DNA of 64,000 nt from Vibrio porteresiae DSM 19223 (GCF_024347055.1 NZ_AP024895.1:2852001-2916000); one strand, 5' to 3'; positions 1 through 9,750 are shown, numbered from the stretch's first letter. A program made the numbers and translations. Notes: a model not told the origin generated them from the letters alone.

Positions 1-643
1 TCACCGCCACCTTATCCGGCACCATCAAGTTGAGGTCTTCACACATTTGCAAAAGGTGCCGAGCACGCGCATCGGTCACCGCAATAATGCCAATCGGCGT
101 CGGAAGTTGTTGCAGCCAATCCGACAAACGGTTCATATCAAATTGCCATGTTTTGGAGTTGGTCGCACTGCCACGAAACACTGAGTAATCATACCCTTCG
201 CGCTCCATCACATTCACAAAGGCGCTTTCTCGTTCTATCGCCCAACGCTCCCAAGAATCATCGGGAATGCCATAAAAAGCGAACTTTTCTAAGCCCTTAT
301 GTTTAAGGTGCTCAAACGCCATTTCAATCAATTTGACATTATCGGTTGCCACATAAGGGACGGGCGGATAGTCCTCTTGCTTGCCATAAGATCCGCCGAT
401 TCCCACCACAGGAATGGTTGCTTGAGACAACAATTGAACAATGCTCGGATTATCAAAATCCGCTATCACTCCATCACCACGCCAGTTGTGAAATTGTTCA
501 ATATCGGTAGTAAAGTCTTCTTGAATAAAAATATTCCAACGCGATTGCGAAGCCTGTAAATATTCGCCAATACCTTCCATTACCTGTCGGTCATAGGCTT
601 TATTGGCATTAAACAGTAACGAAATTTGGTAGTTCTTATTCAT
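1..643 (-). CDS. xylR: Xylose operon regulator XylR, N-terminal part (gene runs off the window)
   Basis: Reading the minus strand from the ATG at 643 gives an open frame of 214 codons to the window edge, starting MNKNYQISLLFNANKAYDRQ. This is the periplasmic-binding-protein-like sugar-sensing domain of XylR, the D-xylose-responsive activator of xylose genes. The AraC-type DNA-binding domain expected at the C-terminus lies outside the window. The gene is divergent from xylB, the expected target, across a 201-bp intergenic region. The identification rests on the N-terminal sequence plus this context; another sugar regulator of the same two-domain family is the only realistic alternative. Confidence 0.88.
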   Translation of the reverse strand, partial: MNKNYQISLLFNANKAYDRQVMEGIGEYLQASQSRWNIFIQEDFTTDIEQFHNWRGDGVIADFDNPSIVQLLSQATIPVVGIGGSYGKQEDYPPVPYVATDNVKLIEMAFEHLKHKGLEKFAFYGIPDDSWERWAIERESAFVNVMEREGYDYSVFRGSATNSKTWQFDMNRLSDWLQQLPTPIGIIAVTDARARHLLQMCEDLNLMVPDKVAV

Positions 644-844
644 AGCCAATGTTAGCACTCCCTTATTTAAACCGATGAGTCTATCAACGTGCTAGTCAAG
701 CCAATGTGATCCTATGCTCAGTCGTTAAATCGCAGAATTTGGTTGAGAGAAAACGTAATTGTGGTCACGTTGTTAAGGATTAAAATCAAGGGAAAAGAAC
801 AATAAATCTAACGTATAAAAACTCACTGAAACAGAAGGGAAATA

Positions 845-2299
845 ATGATGTTCATCGGTATAGATTTAGGCACCTCTGGAGTCAAAAGTATCCTGATGAC
901 CGCATCTGGCGATGTGGTCAGTTCCGCTACCGTTAATATGACTGTGTCTCGTCCAAAGCCGCTTTGGTCTGAGCAAGATCCCCTGAAATGGTGGCAAGCC
1001 ACTTGCGCTTCCATTCGTGAATTAGGCGCGCAACACTCTCTCAAAGAGGTGCAAGCGATTGGCCTGTCTGGTCAAATGCACGGCGTCACGCTACTCGATA
1101 AACACAATCAAATTCTGCGCCCCGCCATTTTGTGGAATGACGGACGCTGCGCACAGGAGTGTCAGTTACTTGAACAAGAAGTGCCGACTAGCCGAGCAAT
1201 CACCGGTAATCTGATGATGCCTGGATTTAGCGCGCCTAAAGTCAAATGGGTTCAGCGCCATGAACCTGAGGTTTTTCACCAAATAAACAAAGTGTTACTG
1301 CCCAAAGATTACCTGCGCTTTCGCTTAACAGGCGATTACGCGTCAGATATGTCCGATGCGGCAGGAACAATGTGGCTCGATTTGGAAAAACGCGATTGGA
1401 GTGATGAGCTTTTGGCTGCAACCGGACTTACCCGTAGCCATATGCCAAACCTTTTTGAGGGATCAGAAATCACGGGTTATTTAACTCGTGAGGTAGCAGA
1501 TCAACTCGGATTACCTATTGTTCCCGTCGTCGCAGGTGGCGGTGACAACGCGGCTGGTGCTGTCGGTGTGGGGATCATAGAACCGGGTCAGGCGATGATT
1601 TCACTTGGAACATCAGGTGTCTACTTTGCCGTCAGTGATGGTGTGGTCACCAACCCAGAAGCTGCACTGCATAGCTTTTGTCATGCTCTGCCCAATACTT
1701 GGCATACCATGTCGGTGATTCTGAGCGCCGCCTCATGCCTAAACTGGGTGGCACAATTAACGGAATTTAAAAATGTTCCGACCATGATGAGTGAGTTAGA
1801 AGCTCGTAAGCCAAGCACTCAAGTGATCTTTCTACCTTATCTCTCTGGCGAAAGAACCCCGCACAACAACCCCGATGCTAAAGGCGTGTTCTTTGGTTTA
1901 ACTCACACCACCGACCGCTATGAATTAGCCCAAGCGGTCTTGGAAGGGGTGGGATTTGCCCTAGCCGATGGTCTAGATGCGATGCATAAAACCGGCGCTC
2001 AACCCAAAGAAATCGCCCTCATCGGCGGCGGCGCTCGCAGCCCATATTGGCGACAAATGTTGGCGGATATTTTCCAGCAAACGTTAGTGTATCGCCAAGG
2101 TGGCGATGTGGGTCCAGCGCTTGGTGCAGCTCGTTTAGCCCAGTTAGCGCTAGCCGAACCTCACACCGACATTCGCCAGATTTGTCCATTGCCTGAAGTA
2201 TTGGCCCAGCACACACCCAATAGCACTGCGCATCAGCAGTATGCGAAAAAACGCGAGACCTTTATCGCCCTCTATCAACGTTTGCAGGATCTGTTTTAG
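845..2299 (+). CDS. xylB: Xylulokinase
   Basis: The 484-residue product has the usual XylB length and phosphorylates D-xylulose to xylulose 5-phosphate in the cytoplasm. It is a FGGY-family kinase: the N-terminal phosphate-binding loop reads GIDLGTSGVKS, followed by GLSGQMHG near residue 75, WNDGR near 98, and the C-terminal ATPase segment GGGDNAAGAVG near residue 230. There are two adjacent ATG codons (845 and 848) behind an AGAAGGGA ribosome-binding site; either could be used. It is divergent from xylR. No xylose isomerase or transporter follows; the next gene is convergent. Confidence 0.95.
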   Translation: MMFIGIDLGTSGVKSILMTASGDVVSSATVNMTVSRPKPLWSEQDPLKWWQATCASIRELGAQHSLKEVQAIGLSGQMHGVTLLDKHNQILRPAILWNDGRCAQECQLLEQEVPTSRAITGNLMMPGFSAPKVKWVQRHEPEVFHQINKVLLPKDYLRFRLTGDYASDMSDAAGTMWLDLEKRDWSDELLAATGLTRSHMPNLFEGSEITGYLTREVADQLGLPIVPVVAGGGDNAAGAVGVGIIEPGQAMISLGTSGVYFAVSDGVVTNPEAALHSFCHALPNTWHTMSVILSAASCLNWVAQLTEFKNVPTMMSELEARKPSTQVIFLPYLSGERTPHNNPDAKGVFFGLTHTTDRYELAQAVLEGVGFALADGLDAMHKTGAQPKEIALIGGGARSPYWRQMLADIFQQTLVYRQGGDVGPALGAARLAQLALAEPHTDIRQICPLPEVLAQHTPNSTAHQQYAKKRETFIALYQRLQDLF

Positions 2300-2323
2300 G
2301 TTCGCTGAGCAAGACCGAGAGAT

Positions 2324-3238
2324 TCATGGATTGGCAATCGCTAATCCATGATCCCCTGCCGCTTGCAGCGCTAACTCTACCGCCTGCTCTAATAACTGTT
2401 GGCTACGAATGCGTTCACTCGCGTTCAAATACGTTACGGTAAAATAAAGTGGTTTTGGGTTCCATTCAGCTTCAATGATCACCAGCTCACCGCTCTCTAA
2501 CTGCTCTTGCACCACTTCCTTGGGTAGTGACGCAATACCCACACCATTTTCCACTAGCTTGACACAAGCAGACAAAGAGGCAGAAGAGTAGAACCGCATA
2601 TCATGTTGATTATTTTGTTTAAAGTAATGCGATATTTCATGATATGGCGCGGTGTTGCGCCCATAAGTAATGATGGGCCAATGGATAAAATCACGAAGCC
2701 CACCGCTGACTTGGCTGGCGATATCGGGTCTTGCAACCCAAAAAAGTTGGTACGTGCTAAGAGGGCTATTTACTGCACTTGGCTCATTAATCGGCCCCAT
2801 CATCATGGCGATATCCAAGTTACGCGCCAGCAGTTCACGCGTGAGATTGACCGTGGCATCCACCGACAGCTCCACTTCCACTTGCGGTAACACCTGATGC
2901 AGCTGTTCCAAAAATGTCGGCACCCAAGTGTGAACTAATGTCTCTGACACACCAATTTTGAGTAGCCCCGATAAGGTGGTTTCATGACTGGCTTTTTGCA
3001 TAAATTGCTGACTACTCGCCACAATACTTTCGGCCAGTGGCAACAGCTCACGCCCTTTAGTGGTTAACGAAACTTTGCCGCCATCGCGATGAAACAGCGT
3101 GGTATCTAACGTGTGTTCAAGATTAACAATACGAGTTGAAATCGCTGGCTGCGTGGTACACAACTGCTCAGCGGTTTGGCGAAAGCTACCTAAATGTGCG
3201 ATGCACACAAAGGTCTCTAACTGTTTTAGATTTAGCAT
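2324..3238 (-). CDS. LysR-family transcriptional regulator, probable regulator of the 5-oxoproline operon
   Basis: The product starts MLNLKQLETFVCIAHLGS with a winged helix-turn-helix (FRQTAEQLCTTQPAISTRI) followed by a LysR substrate-binding domain, about 304 residues in all. I chose the ATG at 3238 because an AGGGAGA ribosome-binding site sits about 9 bases upstream; the open frame extends 11 codons further but without a better signal. It is divergent from the hydro-lyase/pxpABC operon, the usual arrangement for a LysR regulator and its target, and convergent with xylB. The ligand (perhaps 5-oxoproline) is inference. Confidence 0.88.
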   Translation of the reverse strand: MLNLKQLETFVCIAHLGSFRQTAEQLCTTQPAISTRIVNLEHTLDTTLFHRDGGKVSLTTKGRELLPLAESIVASSQQFMQKASHETTLSGLLKIGVSETLVHTWVPTFLEQLHQVLPQVEVELSVDATVNLTRELLARNLDIAMMMGPINEPSAVNSPLSTYQLFWVARPDIASQVSGGLRDFIHWPIITYGRNTAPYHEISHYFKQNNQHDMRFYSSASLSACVKLVENGVGIASLPKEVVQEQLESGELVIIEAEWNPKPLYFTVTYLNASERIRSQQLLEQAVELALQAAGDHGLAIANP

Positions 3239-3407
3239 TCTTATCTCCCTGCGATGCTCAATCAGTTTCACTTAATAACTTACTAACGCACTGTTTTCCC
3301 TAGGGCATTAATTTTATTTATCAGATATCGAAAAAAATCATTAATAGACATTATCACCATAACCGTTATTTTGGTGTTTTACAATTCACGAACCAAGGAC
3401 TGGTTAT

Positions 3408-4217
3408 ATGGATAAGCTAGATACCTCAGCATCGCTTGAGTCTCTCACTCCCGCACAAGTGCGCGCCTTAATTCGGACCAACGATCACACCGGTTCAACG
3501 AGTGGTTTAGCCAAAGGTTACCTACAAGCCAACCTATTGATTTTGCCTGCGGACTGGGCAAATGACTTCCTGCTCTTTTGTCAAAAAAACCCAGTCGCAT
3601 GCCCACTGGTTGGTGTGTCTGAACCGGGAAGTCGTTACATCCCTGAACTGGGTCATGACATCGATATTGGTCGTGATGTGCCGGAATTTCATGTGTTTCA
3701 TGATGGTCAATTTACCCAAGCGGTGTATGACCTTGATGCGCTGTGGCGGGATGATTTGGTGATCTTCGCTTTAGGCTGCTCTTTCTCTTTTGAAGAGGCC
3801 TTGATTCAAGCTGGATTAAAAGTCCGTAACATCGAACAAAACACCAATGTCTCGATGTACGATACCAATATTGCCTGTCTGCCTGCAGGAAAATTCAGCG
3901 GCAACATGGTGGTATCGATGCGTCCATTTCCCCCCAAAGATGCAATTCGCGCCGTGCAAGTGACCAGCCGTTATCCAAAAGCACACGGCGCGCCAGTGCA
4001 CTTTGGCGACCCACAAGCGATTGGGATTGACGATATTAGCAAGCCAAACTACGGCGAGGCGGTCGATATCTATCCTGGCGAAGTTCCGGTATTTTGGGCC
4101 TGTGGCGTTACACCACAAAACGTCGTACGTCACAGCAAACCACCTTTCTGTATCACCCACTCTCCGGGCAAAATGTTGATTACCGATCTACTGAGTAATG
4201 CGTTAGCGGTGCTGTAA
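3408..4217 (+). CDS. Putative hydro-lyase, DUF1445 / YcsI family
   Basis: A 269-residue protein of the D-glutamate cyclase-like (DUF1445) family; the conserved stretches SVSEPG-like [15 protein letters not shown] and CGVTPQN are visible. Family members sit beside PxpABC homologues (ycsI next to ycsF/kipIA in Bacillus) and one branch converts D-glutamate to 5-oxoproline, which would feed the oxoprolinase encoded downstream. It is the first gene of the operon, with an AAGGA ribosome-binding site, and is followed after 17 bases by pxpA. The exact reaction of this branch is not shown by the sequence. Confidence 0.9.
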   Translation: MDKLDTSASLESLTPAQVRALIRTNDHTGSTSGLAKGYLQANLLILPADWANDFLLFCQKNPVACPLVGVSEPGSRYIPELGHDIDIGRDVPEFHVFHDGQFTQAVYDLDALWRDDLVIFALGCSFSFEEALIQAGLKVRNIEQNTNVSMYDTNIACLPAGKFSGNMVVSMRPFPPKDAIRAVQVTSRYPKAHGAPVHFGDPQAIGIDDISKPNYGEAVDIYPGEVPVFWACGVTPQNVVRHSKPPFCITHSPGKMLITDLLSNALAVL

Positions 4218-4234
4218 GTAAAAGGAGTTCAAGG

Positions 4235-4984
4235 ATGAAAATTAACTGCGATATGGGCGAAAGCTTTGGCCACTGGACCATTGGCCACGATGACCAAGTC
4301 ATGCCTTTTATTGATATGGCGAACATCGCCTGTGGCATGCATGCCTCTGACCCAACCGTCATGTTAGAAACCGTTCGTCTGGCGAAAAAACATGGCGTCA
4401 CCATTGGTGCTCATCCGGGGTATGCCGACTTACAGGGGTTTGGCCGCCGTCCGATGCCTCTTAGCGACACTGAACTAAAAGCGCTTTTTATCTATCAAGT
4501 CGGCGCACTCAAACTCTTATGTGAAAGTGAAGGGGTTGCCCTCAGTTACGTCAAACCTCATGGCGCGCTGTATAACACCATGATGAAAGACGATAAAGTC
4601 TTTACCACTTTACTTGAAGCGATGCAGCAAGCAGCACCCGAACTCCCGTTAGTGGTGATGGCAGTGCCCAATCACGCCAAATACCAAGCCGCTGCAGATA
4701 GCTGTGGGATTTCGGTCTGGTTTGAAGCCTTTGTTGACCGAGCGTACGACGAAGATGGTCGCTTAGTAGCGCGTTCTATTCCCGGCTCTACCTACACTGA
4801 CCTTGAGACCATTGGTGCCCAAGCGCGCTCTTTGATTGAATTTGGCCAAGTCACCACCCTCGATGGCACAACGATTGAAGTGCATGCCGATACCCTTTGC
4901 ATCCACGGGGACGGCCCAGCCGCAGTGCCAACAGCGCGTCTGCTTAATGACATTTTGCGGTCTGGGAAAGGGAACGCATTATGA
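4235..4984 (+). CDS. pxpA: 5-oxoprolinase subunit A (LamB/YcsF family)
   Basis: The product of 249 residues starts MKINCDMGESFGHW, the hallmark of the LamB/YcsF family, with HPGYADLQGFGRR near residue 60 and KPHGALYN near 108. With PxpB and PxpC it forms the ATP-dependent prokaryotic 5-oxoprolinase, which opens the 5-oxoproline lactam to L-glutamate. An AAGGAG ribosome-binding site precedes the ATG. The stop overlaps the pxpB start by four bases, implying translational coupling. Confidence 0.96.
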   Translation: MKINCDMGESFGHWTIGHDDQVMPFIDMANIACGMHASDPTVMLETVRLAKKHGVTIGAHPGYADLQGFGRRPMPLSDTELKALFIYQVGALKLLCESEGVALSYVKPHGALYNTMMKDDKVFTTLLEAMQQAAPELPLVVMAVPNHAKYQAAADSCGISVWFEAFVDRAYDEDGRLVARSIPGSTYTDLETIGAQARSLIEFGQVTTLDGTTIEVHADTLCIHGDGPAAVPTARLLNDILRSGKGNAL

Positions 4985-5724
4985 AGATGAGCGCGGTGAA
5001 TGAAAACTCGTTGATCCTCTACTTTGGCGATGCGATTAACGCGCAAGTGGCCGATCGAATTGGACTCGCCGTGCCACTAATTCGTTCTGCGCTAGGACAA
5101 GCCTTAATCGATGTTGTGCCTTCGTACACCTCAGTTTTGGTGACTTTCGATATCATGTCGATGGGAATGGAAGAGTGCCTTGCCACTTTGCAAGCAACCC
5201 TTCAAGAGATCGACGAACTCGAGGGGCACAGCCAACAAAGTGCGCAGATTGAAATCCCCGTGTACTACGGACCAGAGGTCGCTTTGGATGCCGATGATGT
5301 CTGCGCCCATACTGGCCTGAGCTTTGAGGAAATTGTCGCCATACACAGTAGCGAAACGTATCGCGTGTATGCGATTGGCTTTACGCCAGGCTTTGCTTAC
5401 TTAGGTAATACCGATGCCCGCATCGAGATTCCGCGCAAAAAAACGCCGCGGTTATCGATTCCCAAAGGCAGTGTTGCCTTAGCCGATCGCCAAACCGCTA
5501 TTTATCCCAAAGTCTCTCCCGGTGGCTGGCAAGTGATTGGCAAAACACCGATTGATCTTATTGATTATCAACGAGATAACCTGACCTTATTTGAGATGGG
5601 CGCTAAGGTCACCTTTAAGCCCATTACCCGGGAGCAATTTTTGCAACTCGGCGGTGAGCTGCCACAAGCGACGCACAAGGAAACGCGCGTAAAAAAGCCG
5701 CAGAGTGATAAGGAGATCGCCTGA
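4981..5724 (+). CDS. pxpB: 5-oxoprolinase subunit B (KipI family)
   Basis: A 247-residue KipI-type carboxyltransferase domain protein. GFTPGFAYLG near residue 137 and PRKKTPRLSIPKGSV near 157 are typical. It is the second subunit of ATP-dependent 5-oxoprolinase. It overlaps pxpA by four bases and pxpC by one base, so the three subunits are probably made from one coupled message. The last 20 residues are Lys-rich and divergent. Confidence 0.95.
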   Translation: MKMSAVNENSLILYFGDAINAQVADRIGLAVPLIRSALGQALIDVVPSYTSVLVTFDIMSMGMEECLATLQATLQEIDELEGHSQQSAQIEIPVYYGPEVALDADDVCAHTGLSFEEIVAIHSSETYRVYAIGFTPGFAYLGNTDARIEIPRKKTPRLSIPKGSVALADRQTAIYPKVSPGGWQVIGKTPIDLIDYQRDNLTLFEMGAKVTFKPITREQFLQLGGELPQATHKETRVKKPQSDKEIA

Positions 5725-6686
5725 TGTTAACCCTACTCTCATCTGGTCCGTTGAGCCTGATTCAAGATTTGGGGCGTCAAGGACACCAACATATTGGCGT
5801 GAGCCCCGGCGGGCCAATGGATGAACATGCCTTTTTGTGGGCAAATCGCTTGGTAGGAAACCAACCTAATGCACCACAAATTGAGATCACCATGGGTCAG
5901 TTTCGTGGCTGCTTTACCAAGCCCACCACCTTTGCACTGACCGGTGCTGACATGGGAGCGCGCTTAAATGATAAACCGCTAACGCCTTGGCAGAGTTATC
6001 ACGCCAATGCTAATGATGTACTGGTTCTGCGCGGCGCACGTTTTGGCACTCGCGCCTATTTAGCCGTGGCAGGCGGTTTTACCGTTCCGACCATTTTAAA
6101 TAGCGCTACAACGGTCGTTCGCGATCAATTAGGCGGACTAGATCGCCATGGCGCTGCGCTAAAAAATGGTGATGAAATTGACTACCCAACTTGCGACGCG
6201 CGTAGTCTACATCAAGTTCCACCAGAGTTTATTCCTCATTACAGCCAAGACGTCGTGATCGACATGATCGGCAGTTATCAGTATGAGTGGTTTGCCCCCG
6301 AACAACGCACACGCTTCTTTCAATCTGACTATACCGTGACAACGAACTGTGACCGGATGGGATATCGTTTATCAGGCGATGCCATTACGTGTCGCCAGCA
6401 GAATTTGATTTCCGAAGGGATTGCGCTTGGAGCGATTCAGATCCCAGCCGATGGTCAACCGATAGTGTTGATGCGTGACAGACAAACGATTGGTGGTTAT
6501 CCCAAGATGGGATGCGTCACCACCAAAGATCTCAGCAAACTGGCTCAATGCCAGCCAGGAACTCGAGTACGTTTTGTGGAAACAACCTTGGAGAAGGCCA
6601 CGCAGCAGCGCCGCCTTCAGCAGCAGTTTTTCCATCATTACGTAGCCAAACACCGTGCAGCAGAGTGGCTTACTCAAGCACTTTAG
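5724..6686 (+). CDS. pxpC: 5-oxoprolinase subunit C (biotin-dependent carboxyltransferase-like, KipA family)
   Basis: A 320-residue protein with the KipA-type carboxyltransferase fold: LIQDLGRQGHQHIGVSPGG at residues 13-31 and the NCDRMGYRLSG motif near residue 210 are typical. It completes the PxpABC 5-oxoprolinase. Start ATG overlaps the pxpB stop by one base (TGATG). The downstream NRAMP gene is 98 bases away. Confidence 0.95.
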   Translation: MLTLLSSGPLSLIQDLGRQGHQHIGVSPGGPMDEHAFLWANRLVGNQPNAPQIEITMGQFRGCFTKPTTFALTGADMGARLNDKPLTPWQSYHANANDVLVLRGARFGTRAYLAVAGGFTVPTILNSATTVVRDQLGGLDRHGAALKNGDEIDYPTCDARSLHQVPPEFIPHYSQDVVIDMIGSYQYEWFAPEQRTRFFQSDYTVTTNCDRMGYRLSGDAITCRQQNLISEGIALGAIQIPADGQPIVLMRDRQTIGGYPKMGCVTTKDLSKLAQCQPGTRVRFVETTLEKATQQRRLQQQFFHHYVAKHRAAEWLTQAL

Positions 6687-6742
6687 TACCACCTTGTTTG
6701 CAAGATGTGTGAATGGGTAATTTCACCTTATTCACAAAACCA

Positions 6743-6762
6743 CTGTGACCGGATTGTCACAG
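6743..6762. promoter_or_regulatory. Inverted repeat before the NRAMP-like gene
   Basis: CTGTGAC and GTCACAG are separated by six bases. The half-sites resemble CRP sites, but TGTGA and TCACA are eight bases apart instead of six, so this is either another regulator's operator or an RNA hairpin. It sits 22 bases before the start codon. Confidence 0.4.
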
Positions 6763-6784
6763 CGAACTTTACAGGAGTTACATT

Positions 6785-8020
6785 ATGTCGTCAGAAAAAG
6801 TCATTTCTGCTGCCACCAGCGCAGTGACGCCCAAAGCTCAAGGCGGCTTTAACTGGTCACTCATCATGGGTGCCGTATTTCTTATGGCAACCTCTGCGGT
6901 GGGACCGGGCTTCCTTACTCAAACCACTGTTTTTACTCAAACCTTAGGGGCAAGTTTTGCCTTCGTTATTTTAATTTCCATCTTGTTGGATATCGGTGCA
7001 CAGCTCAATATTTGGCGCGTCATTGTTGTCGCTAGAAAACGTGCACAAGATATTGCTAACGACCTGGTACCGGGGCTAGGCATTGCCATCGCAGCGGCTG
7101 TTGCATTAGGTGGCCTTGCCTTCAACATTGGTAACATTGCTGGCGCAGGTCTTGGGGTCAACGTACTCTTTCCTGATATCTCACCTATTGGTGGGGCTGC
7201 ATTGAGCGCGGTGATCGCTGTAGCTCTGTTTGTGATGAAAGATGCGACACGCATGATGGACCGTTTCACCATCTTAATGGGTGGCGCACTGATTCTCATG
7301 ATTGTGTATGTGCTGTTTTCGACTCAGCCTCCTTATGCACAAGCCGCTTATCACGCGGTTGCGCCTGAGAAACTGGATATCATTTCCATCGTCACTCTCG
7401 TGGGTGGCACAGTGGGTGGTTACATCACCTTTGCTGGTGCACACCGTTTGGTGGACGCAGGAGTAGTAGGGAAAGAGTCGCTTCCTCAAGTCACTCGCGG
7501 TTCTATCTCTGCTATCAGTGTGGCTTCGGTGGTGCGCATTATGCTGTTTTTGGCAGCATTAGGCGTGGTAAGCCAAGGTATTACGCTTGATCCAAGTAAC
7601 CCACCAGCGTCTATGTTCCAACACGCTGCTGGCGCTGTCGGTTACAAGCTATTTGGTTTGGTGCTTTGGGCAGCAGCGATTACCTCAGTTATCGGTGCGG
7701 CTTACACCTCGGTTTCTTTCTTGAAAACCTTACACCCAGCGATTGAACGTCACAGCCAAGGGGTGACTATCGCCTTTATCGTGATTTCGACCTTTATTTT
7801 CTGTTCGATTGGTAAGCCGGTGACTCTGCTGGTTTTAGTTGGTGCGATTAACGGCTTCATCCTACCTGTGACCTTAGGCACCATGCTGGTTGCAGCGCAC
7901 AAAACCAAAATTGTCGGTGACTACAAACACCCTATCATCCTGACTGCTATTGGCTGGATTATCACCATCATGATGGCGCTTATGAGCCTTTACAGTCTGT
8001 ATAAAATGCTGTTTATGTAA
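6785..8020 (+). CDS. NRAMP-fold membrane transporter lacking the metal-binding motifs (YcsG-like)
   Basis: A 411-residue inner-membrane protein with about 11 hydrophobic segments that aligns by pattern with the NRAMP/MntH family. In true metal transporters helix 1 carries DPGN and helix 6 MPH; here the corresponding segments read VGPGFLTQT (near residue 39) and TFAGAHR (near residue 216), so the metal ligands are gone. Together with its place behind pxpABC (as ycsG in Bacillus), this suggests an organic substrate such as 5-oxoproline rather than Mn or Fe. That is inference. An ACAGGAG ribosome-binding site precedes the start, and a strong terminator follows. Confidence 0.9.
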   Translation: MSSEKVISAATSAVTPKAQGGFNWSLIMGAVFLMATSAVGPGFLTQTTVFTQTLGASFAFVILISILLDIGAQLNIWRVIVVARKRAQDIANDLVPGLGIAIAAAVALGGLAFNIGNIAGAGLGVNVLFPDISPIGGAALSAVIAVALFVMKDATRMMDRFTILMGGALILMIVYVLFSTQPPYAQAAYHAVAPEKLDIISIVTLVGGTVGGYITFAGAHRLVDAGVVGKESLPQVTRGSISAISVASVVRIMLFLAALGVVSQGITLDPSNPPASMFQHAAGAVGYKLFGLVLWAAAITSVIGAAYTSVSFLKTLHPAIERHSQGVTIAFIVISTFIFCSIGKPVTLLVLVGAINGFILPVTLGTMLVAAHKTKIVGDYKHPIILTAIGWIITIMMALMSLYSLYKMLFM

Positions 8021-8054
8021 TTCTAAATACATAAAATATTCAGCCACTAAACCT

Positions 8055-8083
8055 CCCCCGTCGTCTTGCGTCGGGGGATTTTT
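8055..8083 (+). terminator. Rho-independent terminator of the 5-oxoproline operon
   Basis: CCCCCG (8055-8060) pairs with CGGGGG (8072-8077), with further pairing in the loop, followed by a T run. It marks the left border of the secretion island. Confidence 0.85.
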
Positions 8084-8088
8084 GTTCG

Positions 8089-9663
8089 TTACTCACTCAT
8101 ATACCGAGCAATGGTTTTGTACATATCATCTATCAGCTCACCGGTTTTACCGCGATTTAAGATAAGAGGTGAACTGTCACAAAGCTGGTCATGCATACTG
8201 TCTGCCTCTTGAGTCAAATTAAGCATCTGCTGAGGAGTGTCACTGTCCATTAAATCTTTCATCAAACTATCGATTATCAGCGCCTTGCCGCCAGCAACTC
8301 GTGAATCCAGATTAAACCAACTGTCGGCTTTCTGCTTTATTTCATCTACTCGATCTTGAAAACTTTGCTGTAAACCCACTTTCAAATGGCTCAATTTTAG
8401 GTCATCAACACCACGTAATACGGTCGCTTGGAGCTTATCTTGCGGAGACAATTGTTCACTTGCATGAGCATCGGTTAAACGCTCCGTCGCTTGCTCCGTT
8501 AAAGCCAATACCTTTTCACCTTTAGCGTCCTTGTGCCATTCCACATCAGGGCTGGCTTTAATCGCCTCTTTTACTGCGGTTTTATCGTAGTTTTTGGTCA
8601 TTAAATGGTAGATATCATCTAATGCTTTAACGAAATCATCGGTGGGTAAAGCCCCAACAGAATGGGGATTAACCGATACACTCAAGGTTTTATCTTTGTT
8701 GATACTCACTTCAAATAGCCGACCATATTGGTTTTCAATTCGCTGCTTCACATGCTGACTAAACTCAGCAGGCGTTTTGACATCCACACCCATCTTTTTC
8801 AAAAGCTTACTGTGTTTTGCGAGCCAGCCTTTCGCACCATGCCCTCTCGCATCTAACGTGGCTTGATTGAAACCTTCCACCGCGCTGCCGAGCATTTGCG
8901 TAATATCTTGCTGCAACGCGGCTTCTGACATCGCCCCATCAAGACGGTGATCGAGAGTTGCTTTACGTTGCGCTAAAAAGTGAATCACCTCTGGTGAAGA
9001 CTTGCTCAACGTGTGCGCCATGCTGCCCATCTGATCTTTCACATACTTAGATAACAGCGACAAACTGTCCATATTATTGACCAGAGGAAGAATCTGTTTC
9101 GGTTTATCCATCAGCAGCGCCACCACATTACGCTCACACAACACATCGTGTTTGGCGTATTGCGCCATGGCTTTCATGTCAGTGAAACTGTTGCGATTGT
9201 CTGGCGTACCTTTGCCTTCCAATAGCATCGGCGCCATCTGCTCCAATTGTGCTAGGGACTCAGAAAACTCTTTTCTTTGCAGATTTTGCTGGTGGGAAAA
9301 CGGCTCGCCTCGCTGCTCAAGGCTTTTCACTATCGCAGCGAAATCCTTAAACAAGGTCATGTGCACCTTAAACTTCTGCTGATATTCAGCGTTCAAAATC
9401 GGCGTTGACTTGGCAGCTTGGAGAGTTCTAACGTCACCACTTTGCGTGTTTTTTGCCTCCGCTTGTTGGTTAAGTTGATACGCCACTCGCTCACCACGAA
9501 AACGCGCCATCATGCGATCAATCGGACTGCGTTTGGCTTTTAAATGGGTCGGAGCAGCCTCGTTGGACGAAGAAGCAGCAGTCTTACTGGCAGAAGATGA
9601 CGCATCGGCGACGTCATAAATTTGAGAAGCCGCTGAGGAATGGATTGAATGAATAGGACTCAT
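8089..9663 (-). CDS. Candidate type III effector, unknown family
   Basis: A 524-residue, soluble, mostly helical protein that I do not recognise. The first 60 residues are rich in Ser and Ala (MSPIHSIHSSAASQIYDVAD), the composition expected of a type III secretion signal, and there is no Sec signal or membrane segment. I chose the ATG at 9663 because AAGGAG lies nine bases before it; 25 further codons are open upstream but overlap the promoter. A hrp box (9714-9687) stands 23 bases upstream, so it belongs to the HrpL regulon. It is divergent from hrpW. No catalytic motif is evident. An exported regulator or translocation helper is an alternative. Confidence 0.7.
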   Translation of the reverse strand: MSPIHSIHSSAASQIYDVADASSSASKTAASSSNEAAPTHLKAKRSPIDRMMARFRGERVAYQLNQQAEAKNTQSGDVRTLQAAKSTPILNAEYQQKFKVHMTLFKDFAAIVKSLEQRGEPFSHQQNLQRKEFSESLAQLEQMAPMLLEGKGTPDNRNSFTDMKAMAQYAKHDVLCERNVVALLMDKPKQILPLVNNMDSLSLLSKYVKDQMGSMAHTLSKSSPEVIHFLAQRKATLDHRLDGAMSEAALQQDITQMLGSAVEGFNQATLDARGHGAKGWLAKHSKLLKKMGVDVKTPAEFSQHVKQRIENQYGRLFEVSINKDKTLSVSVNPHSVGALPTDDFVKALDDIYHLMTKNYDKTAVKEAIKASPDVEWHKDAKGEKVLALTEQATERLTDAHASEQLSPQDKLQATVLRGVDDLKLSHLKVGLQQSFQDRVDEIKQKADSWFNLDSRVAGGKALIIDSLMKDLMDSDTPQQMLNLTQEADSMHDQLCDSSPLILNRGKTGELIDDMYKTIARYMSE

Positions 9664-9686
9664 GCGAGAAAACTCCTTTTTCGTCA

Positions 9687-9714
9687 TGAGTAGCAATTTA
9701 TTGCATATAGTTCC
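9687..9714 (-). promoter_or_regulatory. hrp box for the unknown effector gene
   Basis: On the minus strand: GGAACT, 15 bases, CTACTCA, one mismatch from the HrpL consensus GGAACY-N15/16-CCACNNA. It ends 23 bases before the start codon at 9663. Confidence 0.7.
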
Positions 9715-9750
9715 CAGTGTGTATTTATTAACCTGCACTCTGGCTTATTG

